From Rhodocyclaceae bacterium (GTDB lineage Bacteria > Pseudomonadota > Gammaproteobacteria > Burkholderiales > Rhodocyclaceae): a stretch of 64,000 nt of DNA. The position numbers and the translations under genes are program-made. Below, piece by piece: positions 54,150 to 63,312 of this stretch (the first letter of the stretch is position 1; each line of letters starts with the position of its first letter). The notes beneath the pieces are model-generated. The model searched no databases, had not been told where the DNA came from, and saw only the letters and a program-made list of their open reading frames with translations. Where the stretch lies: the NCBI GenBank assembly GCA_023383815.1, contig JAHDYG010000011.1:1-64000 (forward strand). The letters are read 5' to 3'.

Positions 54150-54692
54150 TCAGGGCTGGTCGGTTGCGGTTGGGGGTGGTGAGGCTGCGAGCAGCCGCTC
54201 GTAGAGTGCGGCGTCGGCACCCGAATGACAGCAGAAGATCACCTCCGTGAGGCCCGGGAGTCGTTCGAGGCTGGCGCGCACGCTGGCGATCGCGATGCGT
54301 GCGGCGGGCTCCACAGGGTAGCCATATACGCCGGTCGAGATGCACGGAAACGCGATGCTGCGCGCTCCGGCCACGGCGGCCTCTTCGAGCGCGCGCCGGT
54401 AGCATGAGGCGAGCGCTTCGGACTCGCCGTGCTGGCCCCCATGCCACACTGGGCCGACCGTGTGGATCACGAAGCGGGCGGGCAGTTCGTAGCCTGCGGT
54501 GCGCTTTGCCTCACCCGTGGCGCAGCCGCCAAGCCCGCGGCATTCTTCGAGCAGGCGCGGACCGGCGGCGCGATGAATCGCGCCGTCCACCCCGCCTCCG
54601 CCCAGCAACGAGTGGTTGGCGGCGTTGACGATCGCGTCCACCGCGAGCTTCGTGATGTCCCCCTGAACGACGCGCAGCGCGGCGGCGGTCAT
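54150..54692 (-). CDS. Macro domain protein, O-acetyl-ADP-ribose deacetylase type
   Basis: A 180-residue single macro domain of the YmdB/MacroD class, which removes acetyl from O-acetyl-ADP-ribose or ADP-ribose from acidic residues. Signatures: [19 protein letters not shown], the [16 protein letters not shown] phosphate loop, TVGPVWHGG and [13 protein letters not shown]. The ATG at 54692 is chosen because homology begins there, although the frame is open for about 900 bases upstream. It lies between the EF-hand gene and the acyl-CoA synthetase on one strand. Confidence 0.94.
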   Translation of the reverse strand: MTAAALRVVQGDITKLAVDAIVNAANHSLLGGGGVDGAIHRAAGPRLLEECRGLGGCATGEAKRTAGYELPARFVIHTVGPVWHGGQHGESEALASCYRRALEEAAVAGARSIAFPCISTGVYGYPVEPAARIAIASVRASLERLPGLTEVIFCCHSGADAALYERLLAASPPPTATDQP

Positions 54693-54709
54693 CGTGAGGC
54701 GCTCCCCGT

Positions 54710-56899
54710 TCAGCGCGGGGGCTCGGTCGCCACGGTCGGCGCGCCGATCCCTGTCGTGAAGTACCCCTGGTGCCACAACCAGGCGAGCAGCGCGGTGGTC
54801 AGGAGGGCCAGGAGCCAGCCACGCCACGGAGTGCGCTTCTCGGCATAGGGGTCGTCCAGGCTGCGTGAGGCGCCTGGTGGCAGGGCTGCGACGCCGGTGA
54901 GTGCGCCGCCGAACGGCAGGTTGATGCGGGCGCGGGTATTGACCGCCCAGCCGTTGGCATCGAGAAGCGGCCCGAGGTTTCGCTGACGCAGCTTGAGCCA
55001 GGCGAGCAGCATCGACGGCCCGGAGATCAGCAGCATCACGGCCACGACCACCAGCGGCAACTGCCAAGGGGGCATCGACAACAGGCCGGTGACGATCGCG
55101 GCCAGGGCCGTGCCGAGTGCGCCCAGCGCCAGCCCGATCGCGGCGAAGATGCCGGCGAAGCGGGCGATGTCGAATCCTGCCGGGGCAGGCGCCGCGCTTC
55201 CCTTTTCCGCTCCAGCGGCGGTGTCGGCGAGGTTTGCCGCAGCCTTGTCGTCGACCGCCTGGTCGCGTGAGGCCGCGAATTTGCGGATCTGCTCGCCGAT
55301 CATGCGGCCGATGCGCCGGTACGGCGACCAGAACGCCTGGCGCACACTGATGGGGTTCTCGACGACCTTGACGATGCTCGCGTTCCAGTCGCGTCCCTGG
55401 CGGTCGTAGAAGATTCCGTTGCGTCCGGGTACGAGCATCTCGTCGGCATCGCCTCCGGTGAGTGCGGCGACGATCGTGATCGGCCCGGCATCGGCGCGCG
55501 TGCACTGACAGTAGACGAGGTAGGTTCCGCTCAGCGGCGCGAGCGCTGCATGACGCGCCATGTCGTCGACGCGCAGGCACAGATCACAGCTGCGCTGGTC
55601 CAGGTACAGCGTTCCGGCCTGGAAGATGGCCTTTTCGCGCTGGCTGTAGAACGCGCTCAGGTTCACGTAGTTCTTCAGCAGGGTGACGAGATCGCGCCGG
55701 TAACGCAGCAGCCGTTCGAGCTGGTCGAAGGCTTCGGCAGCGGTGTCGGCCGTGCGGTCCCGCTCGATCAGCGATGACAGGGTGGTGCGAAGGGTGCCGT
55801 CGAGCAGTTGCGCGAGGCGTTCCGGCCCGAGGCCCTCCAGTTCGTCGCCCGGCTTCTCCCGCATCCACGCGTGCCAGGCATCGAAGCGTGCCGACAGCCC
55901 GGACCACTCCTCGGCGCCGAGGTGCTCGCGCGGGCCGAGCAGCGGCCCCACGATTTCGTCGCGCAGACGGGCGATCGCTTCGCTCCAGGCAGGGTTCAGC
56001 CCGGTGGCGAGCGGCAGTTTGGCGCCGGCGCTGACCCTTGCGAGCGGCAAGGTCGCGAGTTCGCAGCCCTGCGCGCTCAGGAGCTGCTGGGCGATTTCGC
56101 GGTAGGCCGTTTCGGGCGGGTTCAGGGCTTCGGCGGCGCGGGCATCGAAGGCCGCGAGCCGGCAGCGGGTGAAAAAGTCGTCGATGCGCGGGCGCAGGGT
56201 GTCGAAGAGCGTTGCCGCATCTGCGGTCGCATCACCCAGCGGCAGCACGGCAGCGTCTTCGCGCCCGTGCGCAAGCCAGCGCGCACGGGCTTCGGCGAGT
56301 TCGAAGAAGCGTTCCAGCGTGGCCTGATCGATTCCGGGCTGCCCGCTGCGATCGGTCAGAGGGGCGCAGCAGGCGAGGATGTCGGCGATTGCCTGACGCT
56401 GGGCATCGTCTTCGGCCAGTTCGGCAGGCACGATCCCGTCGCCGTTGAAGCGCTCGGGGGCAAAGAAGCGGGTGGGTTCGGCCAGATCCACGAGACGGAT
56501 CGCACTGGCCTCGCTGCGCCCGAGGACGGCGAGCAACTGGCGGGCGGTCGCCGCCATCCTCGCGCCCTCCGGATGCGTGGTGTCGATCGCGTCGAGCGGC
56601 AGCGCATCGCCGGCTTCGAACAGGATTCCCGGATCCTTGAGATGGGCACAGGCCCATCGCACCGCAGCGAGGATCTCGGGGCTGCGGATGCGGCCGTCGC
56701 CGTCGGTGTCGATCCGTTCCAGCGTCTGGCGGTCGAACTCCAGTCCCGAGGTCGGGCAGCCGAGCACGGCCCAGAGCTTCTGGTCGAGCTGATCGAGATG
56801 GCGCAGGTCTTCGGCCGTCTCGATTCGGACCTGGTCGAATCCGCCGCTACGGAAGAAGCGCCAGGGGTGGTTGGGTTCGGTGCCTGCGCGCTCGGTCAT
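54710..56899 (-). CDS. EF-hand containing membrane protein of unknown function
   Basis: A 729-residue protein I cannot assign to a characterised family. Near residue 60 an EF-hand-like loop ([12 protein letters not shown]) follows a helix, and a second degenerate loop (RFNGDGIVP) occurs near residue 150. The middle is helical with paired cysteines (RSCDLCLRV and VYCQCTR). Two hydrophobic segments (about 585-640) and a third near the C-terminus anchor it in the membrane. The ATG at 56899 is favoured by GGGGAG upstream. The stop is 17 bases before the macro-domain start, so they may be co-expressed. Confidence 0.75.
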   Translation of the reverse strand: MTERAGTEPNHPWRFFRSGGFDQVRIETAEDLRHLDQLDQKLWAVLGCPTSGLEFDRQTLERIDTDGDGRIRSPEILAAVRWACAHLKDPGILFEAGDALPLDAIDTTHPEGARMAATARQLLAVLGRSEASAIRLVDLAEPTRFFAPERFNGDGIVPAELAEDDAQRQAIADILACCAPLTDRSGQPGIDQATLERFFELAEARARWLAHGREDAAVLPLGDATADAATLFDTLRPRIDDFFTRCRLAAFDARAAEALNPPETAYREIAQQLLSAQGCELATLPLARVSAGAKLPLATGLNPAWSEAIARLRDEIVGPLLGPREHLGAEEWSGLSARFDAWHAWMREKPGDELEGLGPERLAQLLDGTLRTTLSSLIERDRTADTAAEAFDQLERLLRYRRDLVTLLKNYVNLSAFYSQREKAIFQAGTLYLDQRSCDLCLRVDDMARHAALAPLSGTYLVYCQCTRADAGPITIVAALTGGDADEMLVPGRNGIFYDRQGRDWNASIVKVVENPISVRQAFWSPYRRIGRMIGEQIRKFAASRDQAVDDKAAANLADTAAGAEKGSAAPAPAGFDIARFAGIFAAIGLALGALGTALAAIVTGLLSMPPWQLPLVVVAVMLLISGPSMLLAWLKLRQRNLGPLLDANGWAVNTRARINLPFGGALTGVAALPPGASRSLDDPYAEKRTPWRGWLLALLTTALLAWLWHQGYFTTGIGAPTVATEPPR

Positions 56900-56952
56900 T
56901 GCCGTTCTCCCCTGCGGTTCGGAAACGCCAGGGCCGGCCTGCGGTGCGCGTT

Positions 56953-56972
56953 GCACGGCAGGCCGGCCGTGC
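56953..56972 (-). terminator. Hairpin after nnrS
   Basis: GCACGGC / GCCGTGC, a perfect 7-bp stem with a 6-base loop, in the 144-base spacer downstream of nnrS. No T tract is present; moderate support. Confidence 0.4.
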
Positions 56973-57043
56973 TCGCGATCATTCTAGATCAAGCCCGGAT
57001 GCGGTAGGGAAGTCCCACCCGTCGAATGTCCGGAAGGGCGCGG

Positions 57044-58240
57044 TCAGGGCAGTCCGTCGATGCGGGCGCGGACCAGCCAGGGCGCGAAGCGCCACGCAAA
57101 GAGCAGGAAACCGGCGGCAAAACACACGCCGCTCGCGATCAGTGCATAAGGCGCGAGCGCCGTGGGCAGGGCCGAGAACAGGCGCAGCGCGGTGGCTGCG
57201 AGTACCAGCCAGAACGCAACTCCCATCGGTGGAGGAAGTTCCAGCGTGCGCCCGGTATGCCCAAGCGCGGTGCGGGTCATCATGCCCAGGGTCAGCAGGC
57301 CGATGCCGCCGACCGCGATGCTGTGCAGCGCCGCGCTGGTGGCAAGCGGCCAGAAGAGCGTCGCAAGGCCGTAGAGGGCGACCCCGAAGGCCGTACAGGC
57401 ATAGCCGGCGAAGAGCACCCAGAGCAGGGGTTGGGACGCGACGCGGGGGTGCCACCAGCGTGCGAGTTGAACGAGATTCACGGCCCCGCCCGCAGCGCCG
57501 AGCGAAGCGATCAGTACGGGCGGTGCGTCGATGGCGACGGCGGTGGCCATGGCCAGCGGAGCGCTGACCGCGATCGCGTTGGCTGTGATCGAGTTCATGA
57601 ACTGCGGAATCTGCAGTGCGCGGCTGGTGAAGAAGGCGATCACGCGCATGCCCATGAAGAAGATCACGGTCGCCACCAGCAGCAGCCCGACGTGCAGCAT
57701 GCGCCGGGGGTCGAGGGCCAGTTCGCCGGCGATCGCGAGGTGGAAGGCGAGGTTGGCCGCACCGAGCCCGAGCAGGAGCACCGGCACGATGTAGTTTCTC
57801 CTGTTGCGCGTGCGCAGCACCGGAACTGCCATGAAGCCGGCTGCAGCGACGAAGAACAGCACGGAGAGCAGTCCGCCGGCAAGATTCGTGTCCGGCACCG
57901 CGAGCAAGGTGATCCGTGCGCCCAGCCACAGCGCGGCCAGTCCTGCAAGCGCACGACCACGCACCGGGGGTTGCCCGGTCCAGGTCGCCACCGCGGTCAG
58001 CACGAAGCCCACGATCACGGCTCCGGCATAGCCCCAGATCATTTCGTGCGCATGCCACAGGAAACCCGGCAGGGCGGCGGTTCCGCCGATGCCGAGTGCC
58101 CAGGCGAAGACGAACAGCGCCCCTTGCACCGATGCCAGAAGGTAGAAGGGGCGGAAGGCCATTGACAGCGTGGCCTTCCAACTCGGGCGTGGGTCGACCG
58201 CCCGGCGCCGGGGTTCGTCGATGCGAAACAGGGTGGCCAT
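57044..58240 (-). CDS. nnrS: NnrS family membrane protein
   Basis: A 398-residue haem- and copper-containing inner membrane protein linked to nitric oxide stress tolerance in denitrifiers. It shows about twelve hydrophobic segments and the family patterns SMAFRPFYLLASVQGALF, WHAHEMIWGYAGAVIVGF, RNRRNYIVP and ALHSIAVGGIGLLTLGMMTRTALGHTG (each part visible in order). It follows the DUF2249 gene by 16 bases. Candidate NsrR operators sit on the shared promoter, in line with the family's regulation. Confidence 0.95.
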   Translation of the reverse strand: MATLFRIDEPRRRAVDPRPSWKATLSMAFRPFYLLASVQGALFVFAWALGIGGTAALPGFLWHAHEMIWGYAGAVIVGFVLTAVATWTGQPPVRGRALAGLAALWLGARITLLAVPDTNLAGGLLSVLFFVAAAGFMAVPVLRTRNRRNYIVPVLLLGLGAANLAFHLAIAGELALDPRRMLHVGLLLVATVIFFMGMRVIAFFTSRALQIPQFMNSITANAIAVSAPLAMATAVAIDAPPVLIASLGAAGGAVNLVQLARWWHPRVASQPLLWVLFAGYACTAFGVALYGLATLFWPLATSAALHSIAVGGIGLLTLGMMTRTALGHTGRTLELPPPMGVAFWLVLAATALRLFSALPTALAPYALIASGVCFAAGFLLFAWRFAPWLVRARIDGLP

Positions 58241-58256
58241 GCCGGAGGTTCCGGGG

Positions 58257-58517
58257 TCAGCCGGCGATGACGAAGTCGATCACGACGCCATCGGGCTCGC
58301 GCGACACGTAATTCACCTGGACGGCGTTGCCATAGCGGCTGGCGATCTGCTGCAGCAGCGGGATCGGGTCGTGGTCATTGCGAAAGCGCATCGTCTCTCC
58401 CGGTCCCAGCGCCTCGAGGGCGCCGAAAATGGCAGCATGACGGAACCGCTTGGCGATGCGGGTGGCGTCGAATGGATACGGGGGGTTTCCAGCGAGCGGC
58501 GAGCTACAGTTGTGCAT
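58257..58517 (-). CDS. DUF2249 domain protein
   Basis: An 86-residue protein with the DUF2249 pattern: IFGALEALGPGETMRFRNDHDPIPLLQQIASRYG. Such proteins often accompany NO-response and denitrification genes; a redox or haem-related role has been suggested but is not proven. The ATG at 58517 is preferred over one 16 codons upstream because GGAG lies 10 bases before it. It is the first gene of the nnrS operon, divergent from nsrR. Confidence 0.88.
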   Translation of the reverse strand: MHNCSSPLAGNPPYPFDATRIAKRFRHAAIFGALEALGPGETMRFRNDHDPIPLLQQIASRYGNAVQVNYVSREPDGVVIDFVIAG

Positions 58518-58564
58518 GGTGATCTCTCCAGCGGTCGGTGAGGAAGAAGTGGATTTGAAACACA

Positions 58565-58587
58565 AAGATGAATCTAATCGGCTTCTT
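58565..58587. promoter_or_regulatory. Candidate NsrR operator 1
   Basis: AAGATGAATCT-A-ATCGGCTTCTT, an 11-1-11 dyad matching the NsrR consensus (AAGATGCATTT-N-AAATGCATCTT) at 16 of 22 positions, with 9 of 11 in the left half. It covers the -10 element of the leftward DUF2249-nnrS promoter. Confidence 0.6.
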
Positions 58588-58599
58588 AAAAAGAGTCAA
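58571..58599 (-). promoter_or_regulatory. Promoter of the DUF2249-nnrS operon
   Basis: On the minus strand TTGACT (58599-58594) and TAGATT (58576-58571) are separated by exactly 17 bases, in an AT-rich stretch between the divergent genes. Both candidate NsrR operators overlap it. Confidence 0.65.
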
Positions 58600-58613
58600 C
58601 TTGAATGTATCTT
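58591..58613. promoter_or_regulatory. Candidate NsrR operator 2
   Basis: AAGAGTCAACT-T-GAATGTATCTT, an 11-1-11 dyad with 16 of 22 matches to the NsrR consensus, 9 of 11 in the right half. It overlaps the -35 of the nnrS promoter and lies just upstream of the nsrR -10, so it could serve both directions. Confidence 0.6.
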
Positions 58614-58627
58614 TTGGCTGAAAACAC

Positions 58628-58633
58628 TATAAT
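58628..58633 (+). promoter_or_regulatory. -10 element of nsrR
   Basis: A perfect TATAAT 42 bases ahead of the nsrR start. The -35 region (ATGTAT at 17 bases) is weak and lies in NsrR operator 2, which suggests autoregulation. Confidence 0.55.
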
Positions 58634-58674
58634 CGGTTGCGGTCGCACTTCGGCGGCCACGAGTGGAGCGTCCG

Positions 58675-59136
58675 ATGCATATCACCCAACACACCGACTA
58701 TGCCCTGCGCGTCCTGATCCATCTCGGGGCCAATGCCGGTCGGCTGGTGACGATCGCCGAGATCGCGGAGCGCTACGAGATCTCGCGCAGCCACCTCATG
58801 AAGGTCGTCAATCAGCTCGTCCGCGAAGGTTTCGTCGACGGTCTGCGCGGCAAGGGCGGCGGACTGCGCCTGGCGCGCGATGCAGCGCAGATTCGCGTCG
58901 GGGAGGTGGTGCGGCGCATGGAGCGCGCGATGGATCTGGTGGAGTGCTTCAATGCCGACAGCCGCTGCCTGCTCGATCCGGCGTGCCGGCTCAAGGGGGC
59001 GCTGGCAAATGCGTTGAGCGCATTCCTTGGTGCGCTGGACGATGTGACGCTTGCTGATCTGCTGGGGCCCGCCGAAGCGCGCCTGCTGAAGTCCGAGCGT
59101 CCGCTGGTGCCCCATCCCGCCGGATCGAAGGGCTGA
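58675..59136 (+). CDS. nsrR: NO-sensing Rrf2 family repressor NsrR
   Basis: A 153-residue winged-helix regulator with an iron-sulfur cluster that is lost on reaction with nitric oxide. The N-terminus MHITQHTDYALRVLIHLG and the recognition helix region YEISRSHLMKVVNQLV are NsrR-like. Three conserved Cys (91, 98, 104; ECFNADSRCLLDPAC) bind the cluster. The ATG at 58675 is chosen over a GTG four codons upstream because GGAG lies 6 bases before it and family proteins start there. It is divergent from its likely targets DUF2249 and nnrS. Confidence 0.93.
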   Translation: MHITQHTDYALRVLIHLGANAGRLVTIAEIAERYEISRSHLMKVVNQLVREGFVDGLRGKGGGLRLARDAAQIRVGEVVRRMERAMDLVECFNADSRCLLDPACRLKGALANALSAFLGALDDVTLADLLGPAEARLLKSERPLVPHPAGSKG

Positions 59137-59182
59137 CCGGCGGGAGTGAGAACGGTTTCGCACGGGCCCTCTCGGGACCCTT

Positions 59183-60331
59183 TCAGCGACTGGTGATCTT
59201 CAGTTCGATGCGGCGGTTGCGGGCGTGCGCCTCGGTGCTGTCGCCGGCCTGCAGCGGGTGGTACTCGCCGTACCCGGTAGCTGCGAGCCGTTGTGCAGGA
59301 ACGCCCTGATCGCGCAGGAACTTCACGATCGCGAGTGCTCGCGCGGTCGACAGCTCCCAGTTCGACGGGAAGCGCGCGGTGGCGATCGGGCGCCGGTCGG
59401 TATGGCCATCGACCTGCAACACCCAGGGCAGGTCTTCCGGAATCTCCTTCGCGATGGTCTTGAGGGTTTCGGCCAGGCGCAGCAACTGCTTCAGGCCTTC
59501 CTCGCTGACTTCGTCCGACGCGCTCGGGAACAGCACCTCGCTGGAAAACACGAAGCGGTCGCCGACGACCTGGATGTCCGTCCGCTCTCCGAGCACGGCC
59601 CGCAGACGGCCGAAGAACTCGGAGCGGAAGCGCGTCAGCTCCTGAACCCGCGCTGCGAGTGCGAGATTGAGCTCGCGGCCGAGTTCGTCGATCTTCAGGT
59701 CGCGCGCCTGGATCGTGGCTTCGGCGGCCGCAAGGGCCTTGTTCAGTTCCTCGAGCTGGGTGCGGATCGCAGCGAGTTGCCGGTTCAGGAGTTCGATCTG
59801 GGCCAGCGCGCTTTCCGACACCGCGACCTGATCCTTGAGCGTGCGCTCGGAGGTGTCGAGCTCGCTTGCCAGTCGCGCCACCTCGCTTTCGAGTTCGCGC
59901 TTGAGGCGCTCGAGTGCGGCGATGTCGGCAACCAGGCGGGCCGCCTGCTCGCGCTGACGCACGCTCTCCTCGCGTTGTTCGAGCAGTGCGCGTTCGGTGG
60001 TGGACAGCGTGCCGCGGGTCTCTTCGAGTGTTGCGGCGAGCGCGGCTTGCGCATCCCGTTCGCTCGCGAGGGTCGCGGAAAGCTCACCGATGTGCGCTTC
60101 CGCGCGTTCGCGGGCGGCGCTCTCGAGACTCAGCGTCTGAGCCAGTGCTGCGAGCTCTGCATTGAGGCGTGCGAGGGCGCGGTCGCGCCCGCTCACCGCG
60201 TCGGTGAGCACGAATTGCCCGATCACGAAGATCAGGATCACGAACACCATCACCATCAGGAGCGAGGCGAGGGCGTCGACGAACCCGGGCCAGAAGTCCG
60301 GGCCGCGGCGGCGGCGCGAGAGCACGGCCAT
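59183..60331 (-). CDS. MotB/OmpA-like peptidoglycan-binding protein
   Basis: A 382-residue inner membrane protein. Its N-terminal helix contains a membrane Asp like that of MotB (FWPGFVDALASLLMVMVFVI), followed by a long coiled coil (about 45-230) and a C-terminal OmpA-like domain with QVDGHTDRRP and RNRRIELKI. With the TolQ/MotA-like gene upstream it should form an ion-driven stator-like complex. No flagellar genes are near, so its role is probably envelope-related. The gene starts 4 bases after the partner's stop. Confidence 0.88.
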   Translation of the reverse strand: MAVLSRRRRGPDFWPGFVDALASLLMVMVFVILIFVIGQFVLTDAVSGRDRALARLNAELAALAQTLSLESAARERAEAHIGELSATLASERDAQAALAATLEETRGTLSTTERALLEQREESVRQREQAARLVADIAALERLKRELESEVARLASELDTSERTLKDQVAVSESALAQIELLNRQLAAIRTQLEELNKALAAAEATIQARDLKIDELGRELNLALAARVQELTRFRSEFFGRLRAVLGERTDIQVVGDRFVFSSEVLFPSASDEVSEEGLKQLLRLAETLKTIAKEIPEDLPWVLQVDGHTDRRPIATARFPSNWELSTARALAIVKFLRDQGVPAQRLAATGYGEYHPLQAGDSTEAHARNRRIELKITSR

Positions 60332-60335
60332 CTGC

Positions 60336-61403
60336 TCAGTCCGCCTTGTGTCCGCCCAGCGCGGCAGCGATCGTTCGCGACATCAGGCGCAGTTCGGAGC
60401 GCAGATCCTCGGAGAACTGGGCGGCCTCGTTCGGGCGTTGGGCGAGCTGGCGCACGAGTGTACGCAGATCGTCCTGCGTTTCGGCGACCGTCGACAGCCC
60501 GCGCGATTCTCGGCCGATCAGTTCCGACAGACGGTTCAGCTGGTGGCTCAGTTCGCTCAGCTGGTCGACGGTCGCGCGGCGCTCGCGCTCCGATTCGCCG
60601 ACTGCGCGCTGCATCCGGTCCAGACTCTCGGCCGTCTGTTCGAGCAGGGCCTGGACGTAGGCTGGCACCGAACCGTCGCCATCCCCGGGCATGCCGGACG
60701 GAATCCGGGTCACGTTCGAGAGCCACTCTTCGAGTTCGTTGTAGAAGCGGTTCTGGGCATGGCCTGACTGCAGGTCGAGAAAACCGACGACGAGCGAGCC
60801 GGCCAGGCCGAAGAGCGAGGTCGAGAAGCTTGTCGCCATGCCTCCCAGCGGTTCGTCGAGCTTGGTCTTGAGCGCTTCGAACATCGCGACCGCATCGGTG
60901 CCGACACTCATGCCGCCGATGATGTCGCCGACCGAGCGGATCGTCGTCAGCAGGCCCCAGAACGTGCCGAGCAGGCCGAGGAAGATCAGGAGGCCGATCA
61001 GGTAGCGTGACAGGTCGCGCTGCTCTTCGAGGCGGATCTGGACACTGTCGAGCAGCGAGCGCATCGAGGCGGGTGACAGGTTCAGGCGCCCTCGCTCGCG
61101 CGTTGCGAGCATCTTGGCCATTGGTGCAAGCAGCACCGGGCGGACCAGCGGTGGCCCTTGAAGATCGGTGCGACCGAAGCTTTCGATCCACAGCACCTCA
61201 CGCTGCAGGCGCCACACCTGGCGCAGATTGACAGCGATTCCGACTGCCAGCACGAACAGGATCACGCCGTTGAAGGCCGCATTCGCCAGGAAGGCGTGCT
61301 TGAGCTGGGGGACGAGAAACGCCGCGAGCATCGCGACGAGGGCCAGAAAGACGCCCATCCAGGTGGTGACGTGGATGGGTTTGGTGAACTCCTTGCTTTC
61401 CAT
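60336..61403 (-). CDS. MotA/TolQ/ExbB-like proton channel protein
   Basis: A 355-residue polytopic protein: two N-terminal helices (about 15-33 and 40-60), a cytoplasmic segment, and the paired helices of the MotA/TolQ/ExbB channel (LIGLLIFLGLLGTFWGLLTTI, then MATSFSTSLFGLAGSLVVGFLDL). A C-terminal coiled tail of about 120 residues follows. It pairs with the MotB-like protein downstream. Anti-phage Zorya systems use similar pairs, but no zorC, zorD or zorE is present. Confidence 0.88.
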   Translation of the reverse strand: MESKEFTKPIHVTTWMGVFLALVAMLAAFLVPQLKHAFLANAAFNGVILFVLAVGIAVNLRQVWRLQREVLWIESFGRTDLQGPPLVRPVLLAPMAKMLATRERGRLNLSPASMRSLLDSVQIRLEEQRDLSRYLIGLLIFLGLLGTFWGLLTTIRSVGDIIGGMSVGTDAVAMFEALKTKLDEPLGGMATSFSTSLFGLAGSLVVGFLDLQSGHAQNRFYNELEEWLSNVTRIPSGMPGDGDGSVPAYVQALLEQTAESLDRMQRAVGESERERRATVDQLSELSHQLNRLSELIGRESRGLSTVAETQDDLRTLVRQLAQRPNEAAQFSEDLRSELRLMSRTIAAALGGHKAD

Positions 61404-61537
61404 CGGCTCCGGTCCTCATCGGGGGTCGCTGAAATCAGGAACCGGGTCGGGGAGGGCGGTACGTGGCATGTCGCGCGGCACGCGCGGCGTGGCGACAGCC
61501 CGCTTCTCCCTGATGGCCGGCTGAACTGCTGCAGAGT

Positions 61538-61927
61538 CTAACCCAAATGGTCGTTCGCGCCGAATCGGTGCGGGTGCCTGCGCACGAGCCAGAACGCGCG
61601 CACGGCGAGCGCCGTGGCCACGCCCAGCGCGTCGGCGATCCAGTCGAGCGATTCGGCGTGCCGGTAGCCCGTCGCTGCCTGGCCGGCCTCGATCAGGGCG
61701 CCATAGGCGAGCAGCGCGAGCGCGACGCTCGGCGTGCGGCCCGGCCAGGCGGCGAAGCCGAGCAGGTTCAGCCCGAAGAAGGTCGCCAGATGGCCGAGCT
61801 TGTCCTGCGAGGGTACGAGATCGGGAACCGGGCCCAGGGGCATCAGCGCGAGTGCGAAGATCATCAGGAGTGCGCCCAGAAAGGCGGCGCGAAGCAAGAC
61901 GGTGCCGGAGCGGTTGCGTAGGGGCAT
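61538..61927 (-). CDS. VanZ-like family membrane protein
   Basis: A 129-residue protein with four hydrophobic segments and VanZ-like signatures: DKLGHLATFFGLNLLGF, YGALIEAGQAATGYRHAESLDWIADALG. Function is unknown; VanZ itself gives low-level teicoplanin resistance. The ATG at 61927 has AGGAAA 6 bases upstream and is preferred over ATGs up to 87 bases earlier. Confidence 0.85.
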   Translation of the reverse strand: MPLRNRSGTVLLRAAFLGALLMIFALALMPLGPVPDLVPSQDKLGHLATFFGLNLLGFAAWPGRTPSVALALLAYGALIEAGQAATGYRHAESLDWIADALGVATALAVRAFWLVRRHPHRFGANDHLG

Positions 61928-62142
61928 CGGGTTTCCTGGTTTGCCGGGTCGGCAGCGTGGATGCATGGGGAAGGGCGTCATTGTGCCGCAGTCCGGGCCT
62001 GCGCCCGGGGTCACCGGAGTGCGAACTGCCAGGACCGTTTCATGGTCCTCCGTGGGAAGGCGGACTGCGGTCGAACCGACGGCACTGACGGGTCAAGGTT
62101 CAATGGAATGGACGGGCCGGAGCGGCTCGAAAGGAGGAGGCG

Positions 62143-63312
62143 ATGGTTTCGACATGGCTTGGCGAGCGGAGATTTCTGGTGGTGGCGGTCACGATGATGG
62201 GGTCGGTGTACGCGTCGGCCGCCATTGCGGCAACCGAGATCGTCCGAATCGAGTCCGCGGCCGGTCCGCTCAAGGTCGTGGCGGTTGCGGAGGGACTGGA
62301 AACGCCCTGGGCGCTTGCCTTTCTGCCCGATGGCCGGATGCTTGTGAGCGAGCGCGCCGGGCGTCTGCGCATCGTCTCGCCCGACGGGGTGCTGTCGGCG
62401 CCGCTTGCGGGGGTTCCGGACGTGCATGCAGAGGGGCAGGGCGGGCTTCTCGATGTGGTCCTCGGCCCGGAATTCGACCACGATCGACGCATCTACTTCT
62501 CGTTCGCGCAGCCCACCGGGCGTGGTGCGCGCACTGCGGTGGCAAGCGCCGTGCTCGACGCCGAACGCCTCCAGCTCACGGACGTCCGGGTGCTCTTCGC
62601 GCAGCGGGAGGACCCACCCGGACGGCACCACTTCGGCTCGCGGCTCGCATTCGCGCGGGACGGAACCCTCTATGCGACGCTGGGCGATCGCTTCGGTCAT
62701 CGCGACGATGCGCAGAGGCCTGACAGCCATCTCGGCAAGATCATCCGCATCCACGCCGACGGCCGGGTGCCTGCCGACAATCCGTTCGTCGGCCAGGAAG
62801 GTGCGTACCCTGAGATCTGGTCCTGGGGGCATCGCAACGTCCAGGGCGCGGCGCTCCATCCGCTGACCGGCGTGCTGTGGACGCACGAACATGGACCGCA
62901 GGGCGGTGACGAGGTGAACCGCGGGGTCGCGGGTGCGAACTATGGCTGGCCGGTCATTACCAACGGGCGCGAGTATGTGACGGGCGGGCGAATCGGGGAG
63001 GGAACCGAGCGGGCCGACGTGGTGCCTCCGGTGCACCAATGGACCCCTTCGATCGCACCTTCGGGCATGGCCTTTTACGATGGCGAGGCGTTTCCCGTCT
63101 GGCGTGGAAGCCTCTTTGCCGGCGCCTTGCGCGGGCAGATGCTGGTGCGCCTCGAACTCGACGGTGAGCGGGTCGTGCGCGAGGAACGCCTGCTCACCGG
63201 GCTGGGCAGCCGCATCCGCGACGTGCGCCAGGGGCCGGATGGCCTGCTCTATCTGCTTGACGAAAGCCACGGCCGCATCCTGCGGCTCGAACCGCTGCCG
63301 GATGGGCGCTAG
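62143..63312 (+). CDS. PQQ-dependent aldose sugar dehydrogenase
   Basis: A 389-residue periplasmic six-bladed propeller enzyme of the soluble aldose dehydrogenase (YliI/Asd) type, which oxidises sugars with pyrroloquinoline quinone. A signal peptide (about 1-30, ending IAA) precedes VAEGLETPWALAFLPDGRML. The catalytic His region is RHHFGSRLAFARDG, and PEIWSWGHRNVQGAA and THEHGPQGGDEVN form the PQQ and Ca site. A strong AGGAGGAGG ribosome site fixes the start. No PQQ synthesis genes are in the window. The stop overlaps the convergent Lrp gene by 4 bases. Confidence 0.93.
   Translation: MVSTWLGERRFLVVAVTMMGSVYASAAIAATEIVRIESAAGPLKVVAVAEGLETPWALAFLPDGRMLVSERAGRLRIVSPDGVLSAPLAGVPDVHAEGQGGLLDVVLGPEFDHDRRIYFSFAQPTGRGARTAVASAVLDAERLQLTDVRVLFAQREDPPGRHHFGSRLAFARDGTLYATLGDRFGHRDDAQRPDSHLGKIIRIHADGRVPADNPFVGQEGAYPEIWSWGHRNVQGAALHPLTGVLWTHEHGPQGGDEVNRGVAGANYGWPVITNGREYVTGGRIGEGTERADVVPPVHQWTPSIAPSGMAFYDGEAFPVWRGSLFAGALRGQMLVRLELDGERVVREERLLTGLGSRIRDVRQGPDGLLYLLDESHGRILRLEPLPDGR

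Noticed and set aside
59183..61403. A Zorya anti-phage system
   Set aside because: The MotA/MotB-like pair resembles ZorAB, but no zorC, zorD or zorE is adjacent; the neighbours are nsrR and a VanZ-like gene.
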